In this document: positions 1-8,022 of the stretch, piece by piece
Numbering within the stretch: position 1 is the stretch's first letter
Layout of the letters: each line of letters opens with the position of its first letter
From: Acidobacteriaceae bacterium UBA1307
GTDB taxonomy: Bacteria; Acidobacteriota; Terriglobia; Terriglobales; Acidobacteriaceae
Direction: 5' to 3'
Assembly (NCBI GenBank): GCA_002307235.1
Contig: DBTV01000036.1
Coordinates: 44,474 to 108,473 of the forward strand
Length of the DNA: 64,000 nucleotides
Translations under genes and position numbers: made by a program
Notes under the pieces: generated by a model
Database searches by the model: none
What the model was told of the DNA's origin: nothing
What the model saw: only the letters and a program-made list of their open reading frames with translations

Positions 1-2
1 CA

Positions 3-182
3 CCCGTGCTGCTGCATCTCAGCAATGGTGGGCATGGGTGGCGCGAATACGGCATCACGTATGAGCGCGTGGTCAGCCGCATTCGCGGTGAAATCGAACA
101 AGGTTGTCCCGCGTTGTGGCTTTATGTTGAGGCTCGATTAAAAGAAGCACAGCAACAGAAATGGTTTGGGGACGAGATATAA
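3..182 (+). CDS. 3' end of an unidentified gene
   Basis: An open frame enters from the left edge and stops at TAA 180-182, giving the last 59 residues of a protein. The tail contains HLSNGGHGW and an ERVVSRIRGEIEQ helix and ends WFGDEI. I do not recognise the family. It reads toward the HipA-like gene but is separated from it by about 350 bases. Confidence 0.45.
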   Translation, partial: PVLLHLSNGGHGWREYGITYERVVSRIRGEIEQGCPALWLYVEARLKEAQQQKWFGDEI

Positions 183-531
183 AATGCGGCTCATCATTCT
201 ATCTTTCTCCTTGCCTTTCGTCATTGCTCAAAAGGATGAAACAATGAAAATGATGATGAAAATCAGGTCGAAATAGAAGGTGCTGTGTAAAACTCGTCCT
301 TAAATTGACACGCGTTCTTCCCGTGGGTTACGTTGCAATTACACTTTTATGCAAAAGCAGGAAAGACACTGAGAGGACGCAGCTCCCGATTAGGGATTTC
401 TGCAAATTCAAGTGATCCGAATTAGGAAGTCCTCATAAAAGTGGGTACGATTTTGTTCCGTTTTGCTGTTTCGTCCCTGATGATCGTGCGTGGATGCAGA
501 TTTCAATGAAGAGTAGGTAGGAAGTGTGTCC
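183..531. other. AT-rich intergenic stretch before the HipA-like gene
   Basis: About 350 bases with no convincing gene. It is clearly more AT-rich than most of the window. A 30-codon ATG frame (184-276) begins two bases after the preceding stop, but it has no ribosome binding site and is not called. The only supported site is the AGGAAG ribosome binding site at 519-524 for the next gene. No recognisable promoter, terminator or RNA was seen. Confidence 0.5.
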
Positions 532-1374
532 ATGTTCGCATATCCTGTTCTAACGGACTATCTTCGGAAATTACGAGGCGGATCACAGCCCGTACTTGTT
601 CGAGCTAGCGATGGAGAACTTTACGTCGTTAAATTTGCTAACAACCTTCAAGGCAGCAATGTACTCTTTAACGAATGCGCAGGGAACTTACTGTATCGGG
701 CATGTGGACTTCCGGTTCCGGAATGGAAAGTTTTAAAGGTCGATGCATCGTTCTTGGATCGCAATCCAGCTTGCTGGATTGAGACCGAGCACGGGCGGCG
801 ACGACCGGAAGAGGGCTTTTGCTACGGCACGCGCTACCTGGGCGGACGAGTCTTAGAAGTCTTGCCTGGCTCCAGCATGAGCCGGATTGAGAATCGTGCG
901 TGTTTCTGGCTGGCGTGGATGATTGACATCTGCGCTGGACACACGGATAATCGACAGGCGTTGTTTGTGGAAAACAGCAAGGGTGGGTTGCATGCCGTCT
1001 TTGTTGACCATGGACACCTACTCGGCGGGCCTCGTGGTGAACAAGAGCCGAACGACCTGGCCTCACGCTATTTAGACCTTCGAATTTATGAACCTACGTC
1101 GCTGCGTTCTTTGCAATTAATCAAACGTTTTGTTACAACGATTGATTTTGAAGGACTTTGGTTGCAAGTGCAAGACTTGCCGATGGAGTGGCGGACCGAT
1201 TCTGCATGCCACAGGCTTTCTATGTGCATTGAGCGACTGTCAAACGACGAGCTTCTTGGTAACATTGTCAACAAAATGGCGAGGTGCCATAGCCAAGCTC
1301 ATGGACGAGACTTTGTTCACGGCCAACACCTGCAGAAAGCTCCCGTGGGAGCAGTACTGTGTTTTGGAGTATAG
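532..1374 (+). CDS. HipA-like (HipA_2) kinase-fold protein
   Basis: Predicted 280-residue protein of the small HipA-like kinase group. Visible kinase-fold marks are YVVKF at 31-35 (candidate ATP-binding Lys34), a following acidic residue in FNECAGNL (Glu48), a catalytic-loop-like HTDNRQ at 137-142 and a metal-loop-like VDHG at 158-161. It is shorter than classical HipA (about 440 residues) and lacks the HipA N-terminal subdomain. The start chosen is ATG 532, seven bases after AGGAAG; GTG 526 is possible but too close to that site. The next gene starts inside it, so the two are translated from one message. A paralogue lies at 25168-26061. Target and activity are unknown; a toxin role is not shown. 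Confidence 0.75.
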   Translation: MFAYPVLTDYLRKLRGGSQPVLVRASDGELYVVKFANNLQGSNVLFNECAGNLLYRACGLPVPEWKVLKVDASFLDRNPACWIETEHGRRRPEEGFCYGTRYLGGRVLEVLPGSSMSRIENRACFWLAWMIDICAGHTDNRQALFVENSKGGLHAVFVDHGHLLGGPRGEQEPNDLASRYLDLRIYEPTSLRSLQLIKRFVTTIDFEGLWLQVQDLPMEWRTDSACHRLSMCIERLSNDELLGNIVNKMARCHSQAHGRDFVHGQHLQKAPVGAVLCFGV

Positions 1375-1681
1375 GGCCCGGGTTGAAGACGAAGCGCAGT
1401 TGAAGCAGGGAGCTTTGCTGATGTTTGCGCTGTTCGGAAGGGACTGCGGGTTGCGGCTGTTGCTGCATCCGCAGTGGCGATCGATGATCGACGCGGCTGA
1501 CCTGGAATATATTGGAGAGTTGCTGACTGATTTCAGACAGCGCTGTCTAATAGATCCAGAGGCGCTGTTTTTGCAGCTTGCGTCGCTGGCTGTCGGACCT
1601 CTGGTGGTACGGCAAGCAGGTCAGTTCGTCGATATCGATCATAACCTTTCCTGCCTTTGGGAACAGTTTGTCGAACTATGA
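1301..1681 (+). CDS. DUF3037-like protein overlapping the HipA-like gene
   Basis: 126-residue protein starting at ATG 1301 inside the end of the kinase gene (74-base overlap, different frame). The order of elements resembles DUF3037: an N-terminal YCVLEYRARVED strand, a hydrophobic GALLMFALFG strand, an acidic helix DAADLEYIGELLTDF and a C-terminal LWEQFVEL helix. DUF3037 proteins are, to my knowledge, frequent neighbours of HipA_2 kinases, which supports the call. The similarity is by eye and weak, so a lineage-specific protein is the alternative. No catalytic residues are evident. Confidence 0.5.
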   Translation: MDETLFTANTCRKLPWEQYCVLEYRARVEDEAQLKQGALLMFALFGRDCGLRLLLHPQWRSMIDAADLEYIGELLTDFRQRCLIDPEALFLQLASLAVGPLVVRQAGQFVDIDHNLSCLWEQFVEL

Positions 1682-1765
1682 CGGCTGCGACCCCGGAGCG
1701 AGAATCGCCGCGCCATAGATTGCGCTGACGGCATTCCTAACTCGTCGCTGCGCAAGGAGGGATCG

Positions 1766-2776
1766 TTGTCCCAAGACGTGCAAGCGCGAAGTCGCTGGTT
1801 TTCTTATCTGTTTCTTGTCGTTCTGTTGGCACTGGTGGCCTGGTTGCATCTGGGCACATTCCTGCTGACCTCGCTCTTCGGCTACCTGGTATTGCAGGCA
1901 TTCTGCATTCGGCGCAATAAGGCGATCAGTGTGGCGCTCTATCTTGTCGTCGTGGCGCTGATCGTCTCAGGACTCATTTACTTTTCGAGTCTTGCCTATC
2001 GAACTTTTCCGAAGATTGCCGAGACATCAATTCCGGCCATGGCGGGCTTTGCCGAAAAGAACGGCATCGATCTCCCTTTTACGGACTATGACAGCCTAAA
2101 ATCGCAGGCGCTGGGGATGGCGCAAGAAGGGGTTGCGACTCTGGGACGCTATGCCAGGGTCGCTTCCTTTCAGGTTGTGCTGCTCTTGGCCGGATTAGTG
2201 GTGGCGGTGAGCATCTTCCTCAACGCATCCTGGACGGCGAAGGAGTCATCGCCGTCGCTCGAGGAAAATCTCTACTCTGCCATTACCCGGCAGCTTGGCA
2301 ATCGGTTCCGGGTGCTCTACCAGAGCTTTGCCCGTGTCATCAGCGCGCAGCTCGCCATCTCGGCGATCAATACAGTGTTGACCGCGATTTTTCTCGTCAC
2401 GAACGGTTACCCGCACATTGCGCTGCTGGTGATTCTGGTCTTGCTGTGCGGCCTGTTGCCGATTGTCGGTAACTTGATGAGTAACTTCGTCATCATGGGC
2501 GTGGGCTTTACCATCTCACCGCACACGGGGCTTTTTGCGCTTGTCTTTCTCATCGTCATCCACAAGCTCGAATATTTTCTGAACAGCAAGATCATCGGCA
2601 AGCGCATCAACAGTCCGATGTGGCTGACGCTGATTGGCCTCGTGTTGGGCGAGCGCTTGATGGGCATTCCCGGTATGATTCTTGCCCCGGTTTTTCTGCA
2701 CTATCTCAAGGTGGAAGCCTCAGCCTATCCTTCGCCCGACACGCCCGCCGCGCTCACTCATCCAGAAAATGGTTAG
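1766..2776 (+). CDS. AI-2E family transporter (PerM/UPF0118-type permease)
   Basis: 336-residue inner-membrane protein of the AI-2E exporter/PerM superfamily. It has hydrophobic pairs at the N-terminus (about 12-75), a central helix around 130-150, and a C-terminal block of four or five helices. That block holds the family hallmark region (LLPIVGNLMSN, HKLEYFLNSKIIG) and a PGMILAPVFL tail. Start is TTG 1766, preceded by a perfect AAGGAGG at 1754-1760. Substrate cannot be predicted, as members include AI-2 exporters and sodium/proton antiporters. Its 3' end overlaps by four bases the end of the convergent thioredoxin-like gene. Confidence 0.85.
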   Translation: MSQDVQARSRWFSYLFLVVLLALVAWLHLGTFLLTSLFGYLVLQAFCIRRNKAISVALYLVVVALIVSGLIYFSSLAYRTFPKIAETSIPAMAGFAEKNGIDLPFTDYDSLKSQALGMAQEGVATLGRYARVASFQVVLLLAGLVVAVSIFLNASWTAKESSPSLEENLYSAITRQLGNRFRVLYQSFARVISAQLAISAINTVLTAIFLVTNGYPHIALLVILVLLCGLLPIVGNLMSNFVIMGVGFTISPHTGLFALVFLIVIHKLEYFLNSKIIGKRINSPMWLTLIGLVLGERLMGIPGMILAPVFLHYLKVEASAYPSPDTPAALTHPENG

Positions 2777-3810
2777 CCGAAGGTAAACGAAAACGCCTGC
2801 ACGCCAGTGTCGAGAAACTCGATCTCGAAGCTGTGATCGCGTACCGGGCCGCGCAGACGAATCAACTGATAGAGCCGGTCCTCGGTGATCGTGCCATTGC
2901 CCTCGGCGTCGATGTCGGCACCATGATCGGCATCGGGCGCATGGCCGTCGATGCGCACGCGGAAGCGCGCCGGCTTGCCCGATGTTCCCGGGCCAAGCAC
3001 CAGATGAAGATCGCGCGCGTGAAAGCGAAACAGAATCGAGCCGTGCGGCGCTTCGAGCACGGCCCACTGTGCCAGAACGCGCCATTGCCCGCTCATTGCC
3101 CACTCATTCAAAGCAAGATGGTTCGGCGCGCGATAGGCGCGGGCGTGGTCAACGGCAAGCCCGCCCGGTGAGGCGAAGCGCTCGGCCCGCGCGTGCCCGA
3201 TGTAGGTTTCGGGTGATTGCACGTCAGCAAAGTTGGCCGGCTGCTCGGTCGCCGTCGCACTCATGCGCACGTTGGGCCTGGGGGCGGCGTGGCTGTTGCG
3301 TTCGGCAAGCAGCTTTTCAATCTCGCGCTCTTCCTCGGCCTCTTTGCCTTCACCGAAGTGTGTGAAGCGAATGCGCCCGGTGGCATCGACCAGATAATGC
3401 GCCGGCCAATACTGGTTGTGGAAGGCCGACCAGATGGCGTGATTGGCGTCGAGCGCGACTGGATAGGTGATGCCGAAGCGGCGCACGGCTCGCTCGACCT
3501 TGGACGGATCGGCCTCGAAGGGAAACTCGGGCGTGTGCACGCCGACGATCACCAGCCCCGCATCCTGATAGCGTTCCTTCCAGGCGCGCATTGCTGGCAG
3601 CGTGCGGATGCAGTTGATGCAGGAGTAGGTCCAGAAATCGACCAGCACCACCTTGCCGCGCAGATCGGCCGCCGTGAGTGGCTTCGAGTTGAACCAGGCT
3701 GTCGCGCCGGTGAGAGCGGGCATTCTTTCTGCTCTGGCCACAGGTGCGAGTGCAAGCGTTAGCAGGAACACAGCGGCCATGCGCCGCCGAAGAGGTGGGG
3801 AAGCGAGCAT
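2773..3810 (-). CDS. DipZ-type secreted thioredoxin-fold protein
   Basis: 345-residue predicted periplasmic redoxin. The start at 3810 follows AGGAG and gives a signal peptide (about residues 8-28, ending VARAE). A TlpA/DipZ-type thioredoxin domain follows, with the active-site motif YSCINCIRTLP (Cys64, Cys67) and a later cis-Pro region (YWPAHYLVD). The C-terminal 150 residues form a beta-rich domain like the extracytoplasmic module of DipZ, ending in an FSFTFG strand. Likely a thiol:disulfide reductase or resolvase in the envelope. No CcdA/DsbD membrane partner is adjacent. An alternative upstream ATG (3876) would hide the signal peptide. Confidence 0.8.
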   Translation of the reverse strand: MLASPPLRRRMAAVFLLTLALAPVARAERMPALTGATAWFNSKPLTAADLRGKVVLVDFWTYSCINCIRTLPAMRAWKERYQDAGLVIVGVHTPEFPFEADPSKVERAVRRFGITYPVALDANHAIWSAFHNQYWPAHYLVDATGRIRFTHFGEGKEAEEEREIEKLLAERNSHAAPRPNVRMSATATEQPANFADVQSPETYIGHARAERFASPGGLAVDHARAYRAPNHLALNEWAMSGQWRVLAQWAVLEAPHGSILFRFHARDLHLVLGPGTSGKPARFRVRIDGHAPDADHGADIDAEGNGTITEDRLYQLIRLRGPVRDHSFEIEFLDTGVQAFSFTFG

Positions 3811-3873
3811 AAAGACTCCTGCCCGATCAGAGTCGGCGCGGAGCCGCGTGGTCGCAATTTTTTCCCGCAACAG

Positions 3874-3903
3874 CACAAGGCCAGCCCGAAGGCTGGCCTT
3901 GTG
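3874..3903. terminator. Stem-loop between convergent-side gene ends
   Basis: Perfect inverted repeat with 13-bp arms (CACAAGGCCAGCC) and a four-base CGAA loop, 21 bases beyond the fba stop codon on the minus strand. There is no clear U-tract on either side, so it may act as a transcript 3' end stabiliser rather than a strict intrinsic terminator. Confidence 0.55.
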
Positions 3904-3924
3904 CGTGGAGCTATGTTGCCCGAC

Positions 3925-4971
3925 TTACTTGGTGACGACCGGCTTGGTCGACAGTGAGCCGTCCTTGTAGCCCTTGGCGATCTCTTCGATCGAGACGGGC
4001 TTGTAATCGCCAGCGTGGCCAGCCTGGCCGAACTGGGTCATGCGCAGGGCAACGACCTTGGCCATGGCCTCGCGGGCCGGCTTCAGGTAGTCGCGCGGGT
4101 CGAACTTCTCTGGCGTCTCGGCGAAGACCTTGCGGATGGCGCCGGTGATGGCCAGACGATTGTCGGTGTCGACGTTGACCTTGCGTACGCCGTTCTTGAT
4201 GCCGAGCTGGATCTCTTCGACCGGAACGCCCCAGGTCGGGTTCAGCTTGCCGCCGTACTGGTTGATGGTGTCCTGCAGATCCTTGGGCACCGAGCTCGAA
4301 CCATGCATCACCAGATGCGTGTTCGGCAGATACTTGTGAATCTTGATGAGGATGTCCATTTTCAGCACCGAGCCGTCCGGCTTGCTGGTGAACTTGTAGG
4401 CGCCGTGGCTGGTGCCGATGGCGATGGCCAACGCGTCCACACCGGTGCGCTCGGCAAACTCGACCGCCTGATCCGGATCGGTAACGTGATCCAGGCCCGA
4501 ACCGCCCGCGCCGTGACCGTCCTCAACGCCGCCCAGAACGCCGATTTCGCCTTCCACCGTGACGCCGCGCTCATGCGCGTAGTCCACCACCCGCTTGGTG
4601 ATCTCGACATTCTCTTCGAAGGTCGAGGGAGTCTTGCCGTCCGCCTTGAGCGAGCCGTCCATCATCACCGAGGTGTAGCCGAGCTCAATGGCGCTCTGGC
4701 AGGTCTCGAAGCTGTTGCCGTGATCCTGGTGCATGGCGATGGGAATCTCGGGATTCAACTCGGCCGCAGCCTGGATCAACTTGAACAGATACAGGTCCTC
4801 GGCGAACTTGCGCGCGCCGCGGCTGGCCTGGACGATGACCGGGGATTTGGTCTCCTTGGCCGCCATCATGATGGCCTGAATTTGCTCCATATCGTTGACG
4901 TTGAAAGCGCCGACGCCGTAGCCGCCTTTAGCGGCCTCGTCAAGAAGCTGCCGCATGGAAACGAGAGGCAT
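3925..4971 (-). CDS. fba: Class II fructose-bisphosphate aldolase
   Basis: 348-residue zinc-dependent aldolase that interconverts fructose 1,6-bisphosphate with DHAP and glyceraldehyde 3-phosphate. Family marks include MHQDHG (catalytic Asp and zinc His), the EGEIG zinc glutamate region, the glycine-rich GGVEDGHGAGGSGLDHVTDP loop, AIGTSHGAYK, LVMHGSSSVP and the phosphate-binding VNVDTDNR. The start at 4971 (MPLVSMRQLL) follows AAGGAG with normal spacing; an upstream in-frame ATG adds only unconserved sequence. It appears monocistronic, with a stem-loop just after the stop. Confidence 0.97.
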   Translation of the reverse strand: MPLVSMRQLLDEAAKGGYGVGAFNVNDMEQIQAIMMAAKETKSPVIVQASRGARKFAEDLYLFKLIQAAAELNPEIPIAMHQDHGNSFETCQSAIELGYTSVMMDGSLKADGKTPSTFEENVEITKRVVDYAHERGVTVEGEIGVLGGVEDGHGAGGSGLDHVTDPDQAVEFAERTGVDALAIAIGTSHGAYKFTSKPDGSVLKMDILIKIHKYLPNTHLVMHGSSSVPKDLQDTINQYGGKLNPTWGVPVEEIQLGIKNGVRKVNVDTDNRLAITGAIRKVFAETPEKFDPRDYLKPAREAMAKVVALRMTQFGQAGHAGDYKPVSIEEIAKGYKDGSLSTKPVVTK

Positions 4972-5322
4972 AGAGTTTCTCCTTTGTTGGATGGGCTCCG
5001 GAAATGTGCTGGCTGGCGGGCACGCGATCGAACGAGCGATCACCCTGAGCCTCGATCACCCTCATGGTAGCAGAGCGAGGGGAGGCTTGTACGCTGCTCC
5101 ATCACGGGCACGAAGGTGGTCTGGCCTCATCATGGCAGTGCAGTTTCGGCTCACAAAATGAAGCGATGAAAACAGTGAATCTAAACGTATTACACGTAAT
5201 CATGCTGCAATGCGCTACGCCGTCCCAGATTATTTTTCACTTAGGCTCGATCAGTCCTTTCAGTGGTCTGACCATAATCCGGCAATCATTGCGCACTACA
5301 ATCGAGTGCAAGGAGTTTCCTC
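4972..5322. other. Intergenic region between divergent fba and trmO
   Basis: About 350 bases that must hold the divergent promoters of fba and trmO. The only clear sites are the ribosome binding sites: AAGGAG before trmO, and the complement of CTCCTTT before fba. A near-palindrome ATTACACGTAAT lies near 5190-5201 but no regulator can be assigned to it. No RNA gene, repeat or open frame is supported here. Confidence 0.4.
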
Positions 5323-5769
5323 ATGTTTACACCGCGTCCGATTGGCTACATTCATAGTTCGTACAAGCACACCGACGAGGTGCCGCGCGGTTTGGGCGCG
5401 CAGCACACCGCCGAGGGAACGCTCGAAATCCTGCGCGAGTTCGTCCCCGGCCTCGACGACATCGAAGGCTTTTCGCACCTGTATGTGCTCTGGGAGTTCG
5501 ATCTGGCGGCAGGCGCGGATCTGCATGTGACGCCGCCTACCGACGATCAACCGCACGGCATCTTTGCGACGCGCTCACCGCGCCGTCCGAATCCGATCGC
5601 GCTGACGGTGGTCGAAGTGCTCGGGCGCGACAAGGGCACGGTGCGCGTGCGCGGCCTCGACATGGTCGACGGCACGCCGATCCTCGACCTCAAGCCGTAT
5701 CTGTCGAGCATTCCCGAAGAAAAGCTGAAACTCGGCTGGATGGCCGCGGCGCACAAGACCAAGAGTTAG
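5323..5769 (+). CDS. trmO: tRNA (N6-threonylcarbamoyladenosine-N6)-methyltransferase TrmO
   Basis: 148-residue protein of the TrmO/TsaA (VirR) family, a SAM-dependent enzyme that methylates t6A37 of certain tRNAs. The N-terminal PIGYIHSSY is typical, as are PRRPNPIALTVVEVLG and the GLDMVDGTPILDLKPY block forming the beta-barrel SAM site. Length fits the short bacterial type without the extra C-terminal domain. AAGGAG precedes ATG 5323. It stands alone on the plus strand, and tsaB (t6A synthesis) lies about 8 kb away. Confidence 0.92.
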   Translation: MFTPRPIGYIHSSYKHTDEVPRGLGAQHTAEGTLEILREFVPGLDDIEGFSHLYVLWEFDLAAGADLHVTPPTDDQPHGIFATRSPRRPNPIALTVVEVLGRDKGTVRVRGLDMVDGTPILDLKPYLSSIPEEKLKLGWMAAAHKTKS

Positions 5770-5780
5770 CGGTTTTGAAA

Positions 5781-5802
5781 GGGCACGGCTTGAGCCATGC
5801 CC
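5781..5802. repeat. Stem-loop, degenerate member of the paired-hairpin family
   Basis: GGGCACGGCT and AGCCATGCCC can pair except for one C-A mismatch, twelve bases after the trmO stop. It resembles the second hairpin of the dispersed paired-hairpin family (for example 58884-58955) and may serve as a 3' end signal for trmO. Confidence 0.4.
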
Positions 5803-5865
5803 TAAAACGCCAGTAAAATCGCGGGCTTTAGTCCCTGGGCGGCTTTGTTTTTATGCTGTGAGCTG

Positions 5866-6168
5866 TTAGCCGAGTGCTTCGTCGATTTTCTTCCGCGCCT
5901 CGTCGAGCGTGACCCCGCGCAGCAGGAAAACCTTGTTGCGATTGAGTTCGCCCTGCACAAGTTCGACCTTCGCGCGCGAGAGCGAAAAGAACTTTGCAAG
6001 AAAGGCGAGAATCGCCGCGTTGGCCTTGCCTTCGACAGGCGGAGCCTGCACGGCGATCTTCAACTGTGCTGCATCACCCTCGCCGAAGAGCCCGGCCACG
6101 GCCGTCTTGCGCGCGCCGGGTTGTGCGCGCACCGCGAGCGTGACGCCTTCAGTGCCGGTGCGCAGCAT
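5866..6168 (-). CDS. yggU: DUF167 (YggU) family protein
   Basis: 100-residue DUF167 protein. The family signature is present: VRAQPGARKTAVAG near the start, LKIAVQAPPVEGKANAAILAFLAK in the middle and GELNRNKVFLLRG near the end. Molecular function is not known for the family. Its ATG overlaps the yggS stop codon by one base, so translation is probably coupled. The yggS-yggU association is common in bacteria. Confidence 0.9.
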   Translation of the reverse strand: MLRTGTEGVTLAVRAQPGARKTAVAGLFGEGDAAQLKIAVQAPPVEGKANAAILAFLAKFFSLSRAKVELVQGELNRNKVFLLRGVTLDEARKKIDEALG

Positions 6169-6896
6169 CAGCCCTGCACCGCATAGCTGCGTGCGCCGAA
6201 CAGCGCCGAGCCGACGCGGATGCGCGTTGCGCCCTCGGCAATGGCCAGCGGAAAATCACCGCTCATGCCCATCGACAGCACGGAAAAATCGAGCTTCGGA
6301 TAGCTCTGCGCCCACGTGTCACGCAGCGTGCACAGGGCGCGGAAGCAGGCGCGCGTGCCCTCTGCACCCACGCCGAGCGGCGCGATGGTCATCAGCCCAT
6401 GCACCTCAAGTTGCGCGAGCGCGGGCAGTGCTTCAAGCAGTTGCGCGGCCTCGGGCGAGTGCGGATCAAGCCCGGCCTTTGTTTCCTCTGTGCTCAGTTT
6501 GATCTCGAGCAGAATCGGCAGTTTTTTCCCGAGTTTGGCGGCGGCCTCGTTCAAACGCGTGGCCAGCTTGAGTGAATCGACGGAATCGATGCCGTCGAAG
6601 ATTTCTACCGCGCGCGCGGCCTTGTTCGATTGCAGATGGCCGATCAGATGCGCACGGAGAGCGTTGTTCCGGCACGATTCCCGAAAGGCCGCTGCATGCA
6701 ATGCCTTTTCGCCAAACTCCTGCACGCGGTTTTCGCCGAAGAGCGTGAGCCCGAGCGTGGCGGCCTCGCGCAGAGTCGTGATGGGATGCGTCTTCGAGAC
6801 GGCCATCAGTTCAACCTCTTCGCGGCTGCGTCCGGCGGCGCGGCAGTTTCGTGCAATCTCTTCTTCTATGCGTTCCAGATTTTCTTTCAGCGACAT
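6168..6896 (-). CDS. yggS: YggS family PLP homeostasis protein
   Basis: 242-residue PLP-binding protein (PLPBP/YggS) with an alanine-racemase-like TIM barrel but no known catalysis; family members control PLP and amino-acid pools. Marks are LMAVSKTHP (PLP lysine), FGENRVQEF, HLIGHLQSNKAARAV, GLMTIAPLG and SMGMSGDFPLAI followed by TRIRVGSALFG. The start at 6896 follows AAGGAGA. It begins one base after the methyltransferase stop codon, forming a three-gene minus-strand unit with yggU. Confidence 0.95.
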   Translation of the reverse strand: MSLKENLERIEEEIARNCRAAGRSREEVELMAVSKTHPITTLREAATLGLTLFGENRVQEFGEKALHAAAFRESCRNNALRAHLIGHLQSNKAARAVEIFDGIDSVDSLKLATRLNEAAAKLGKKLPILLEIKLSTEETKAGLDPHSPEAAQLLEALPALAQLEVHGLMTIAPLGVGAEGTRACFRALCTLRDTWAQSYPKLDFSVLSMGMSGDFPLAIAEGATRIRVGSALFGARSYAVQG

Positions 6897-6897
6897 C

Positions 6898-7554
6898 TCA
6901 GCTCTCCTTATTGCGTGGGCTGCGCCGGGCCCAAAGATAGATACGGCGCACGGCAATCTCATCGGGCAGCGGATCGCGCACTTCTGTTCGCGTGACCGTA
7001 AAGCCCGCGTCCTCGAGCGGCGCGCGCAACTCACTGCTGGTGAAGTCGCTCCAGTAAACCTTCTGCCTGCTGCCCAGCGGATCATCGATCCATCCCTCGC
7101 TCGCGCCCTGCTTGACCACGATGAGCAGTGATCCGTTCGGGCGCAGCACGCGTGCGAACTCGGCGAACAGCGCGGCGAGTTTGTTCTTCGGTTCGTAGTG
7201 CAGCGCGTAGTAGCAAAGCAGTCCGTCGAAGCTGGCGCCGGCAAAGGCCATCGCCGCCATGTCCATCACCTCAAAGCGCAACTGTGGCTGCTCATTGCGC
7301 GCCAGCGCAATGCACCTGGAGGCAATGTCGATGCCGACCGGCCGTGTGCCTGCGTCGGCCAACAGTCGCGTGACGTGGCCGCAAGGGCCGCACCCGGCAT
7401 CGCAGAGGCTTGCGTCCTTCGGCAACTGTTGCGCGAACTCGGTCAGAATCGCGCGGTCGAACTCCTTCGCGCGCATCTCGTCGCGAAACAGTTCCAGGTA
7501 ACGATCGGCGACCGCGTTCCAGTATTCAAGAATGCTTGTGGGGCTGGGCTCCAT
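6898..7554 (-). CDS. Class I SAM-dependent methyltransferase
   Basis: 218-residue Rossmann-fold methyltransferase. The SAM-binding motif I is CDAGCGPCGHVTRLL (about 51-65), followed by the acidic residue of VGIDIAS (motif II) and FDGLLCYYALHYEP (motif IV). The type resembles small-molecule methyltransferases of the Methyltransf_11/25 group. Substrate is unknown. It is first in a compact minus-strand unit with yggS and yggU; nothing in the sequence links it to PLP metabolism. Confidence 0.8.
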   Translation of the reverse strand: MEPSPTSILEYWNAVADRYLELFRDEMRAKEFDRAILTEFAQQLPKDASLCDAGCGPCGHVTRLLADAGTRPVGIDIASRCIALARNEQPQLRFEVMDMAAMAFAGASFDGLLCYYALHYEPKNKLAALFAEFARVLRPNGSLLIVVKQGASEGWIDDPLGSRQKVYWSDFTSSELRAPLEDAGFTVTRTEVRDPLPDEIAVRRIYLWARRSPRNKES

Positions 7555-7578
7555 GCTTCAAGTCTAAATGGCGCGAGG

Positions 7579-7908
7579 CTACCACGTGTGAAAGACGAAG
7601 AAGACCGCGCCGACCAGACAGAGTGCGGCTGCCGCGTGGTTCCAGCGCAGTTGCTGATGAAAGTAGAAGGTGACAAAGACGCCGAAGACAATCAGCGTGA
7701 TGACCTCCTGCATCACCTTGAGTTGTATCGGCGAAAAGCGGTTTGCGCCGATGCGGTTGGCCGGCACCTGAAAGCAGTATTCAAAGAATGCGATCAGCCA
7801 ACTGACCAGAATGACCTTCCACAGTGCCTCTTGCCGGAAGCGCAGATGCCCATACCAGGCGAAGGTCATGAAGATGTTTGAGACGATGAGAAGAACGACG
7901 GTCCACAT
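7579..7908 (-). CDS. DMT family (DUF486) small membrane protein
   Basis: 109-residue protein with four hydrophobic helices (about 2-20, 33-50, 65-85 and 92-107). It matches the DUF486/small DMT family: the N-terminal VSNIFMTFAWYGHLRF and the VPANRIGANRFSPIQLKVMQE loop are characteristic. Possible small-molecule transporter; substrate unknown. It lies 24 bases upstream of the methyltransferase gene on the same strand and may share its transcript. Confidence 0.85.
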   Translation of the reverse strand: MWTVVLLIVSNIFMTFAWYGHLRFRQEALWKVILVSWLIAFFEYCFQVPANRIGANRFSPIQLKVMQEVITLIVFGVFVTFYFHQQLRWNHAAAALCLVGAVFFVFHTW

Positions 7909-7964
7909 ACAGTGAGGGATAGCTGAAACGCGCGCAAAAGTAAACCGATTCGAAAAAATAGATG

Positions 7965-7993
7965 AAAAAAACAGGCCGCGCGAGGGCGGCCTG
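7965..7993 (-). terminator. Intrinsic terminator of trxB
   Basis: Eight-bp GC stem (CAGGCCGC with its complement, 7972-7979 and 7986-7993) followed on the minus strand by seven U residues (7971-7965). It lies about 30 bases after the trxB stop codon and is a classic rho-independent terminator. Confidence 0.85.
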
Positions 7994-8022
7994 TCGGGGT
8001 TCGAGCAAGAATCGCGCGAATT

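Noticed and set aside
184..276. A 30-codon ORF (MRLIILSFSLPF...) resembling a signal peptide, two bases after the first stop codon
   Set aside because: Very short, no ribosome binding site and a lysine/methionine-rich low-complexity end; chance is likely.
532..1681. Calling the HipA-like pair a HipBA toxin-antitoxin module
   Set aside because: There is no HTH antitoxin (HipB) gene before the kinase, and the partner looks like DUF3037 rather than a DNA-binding protein.
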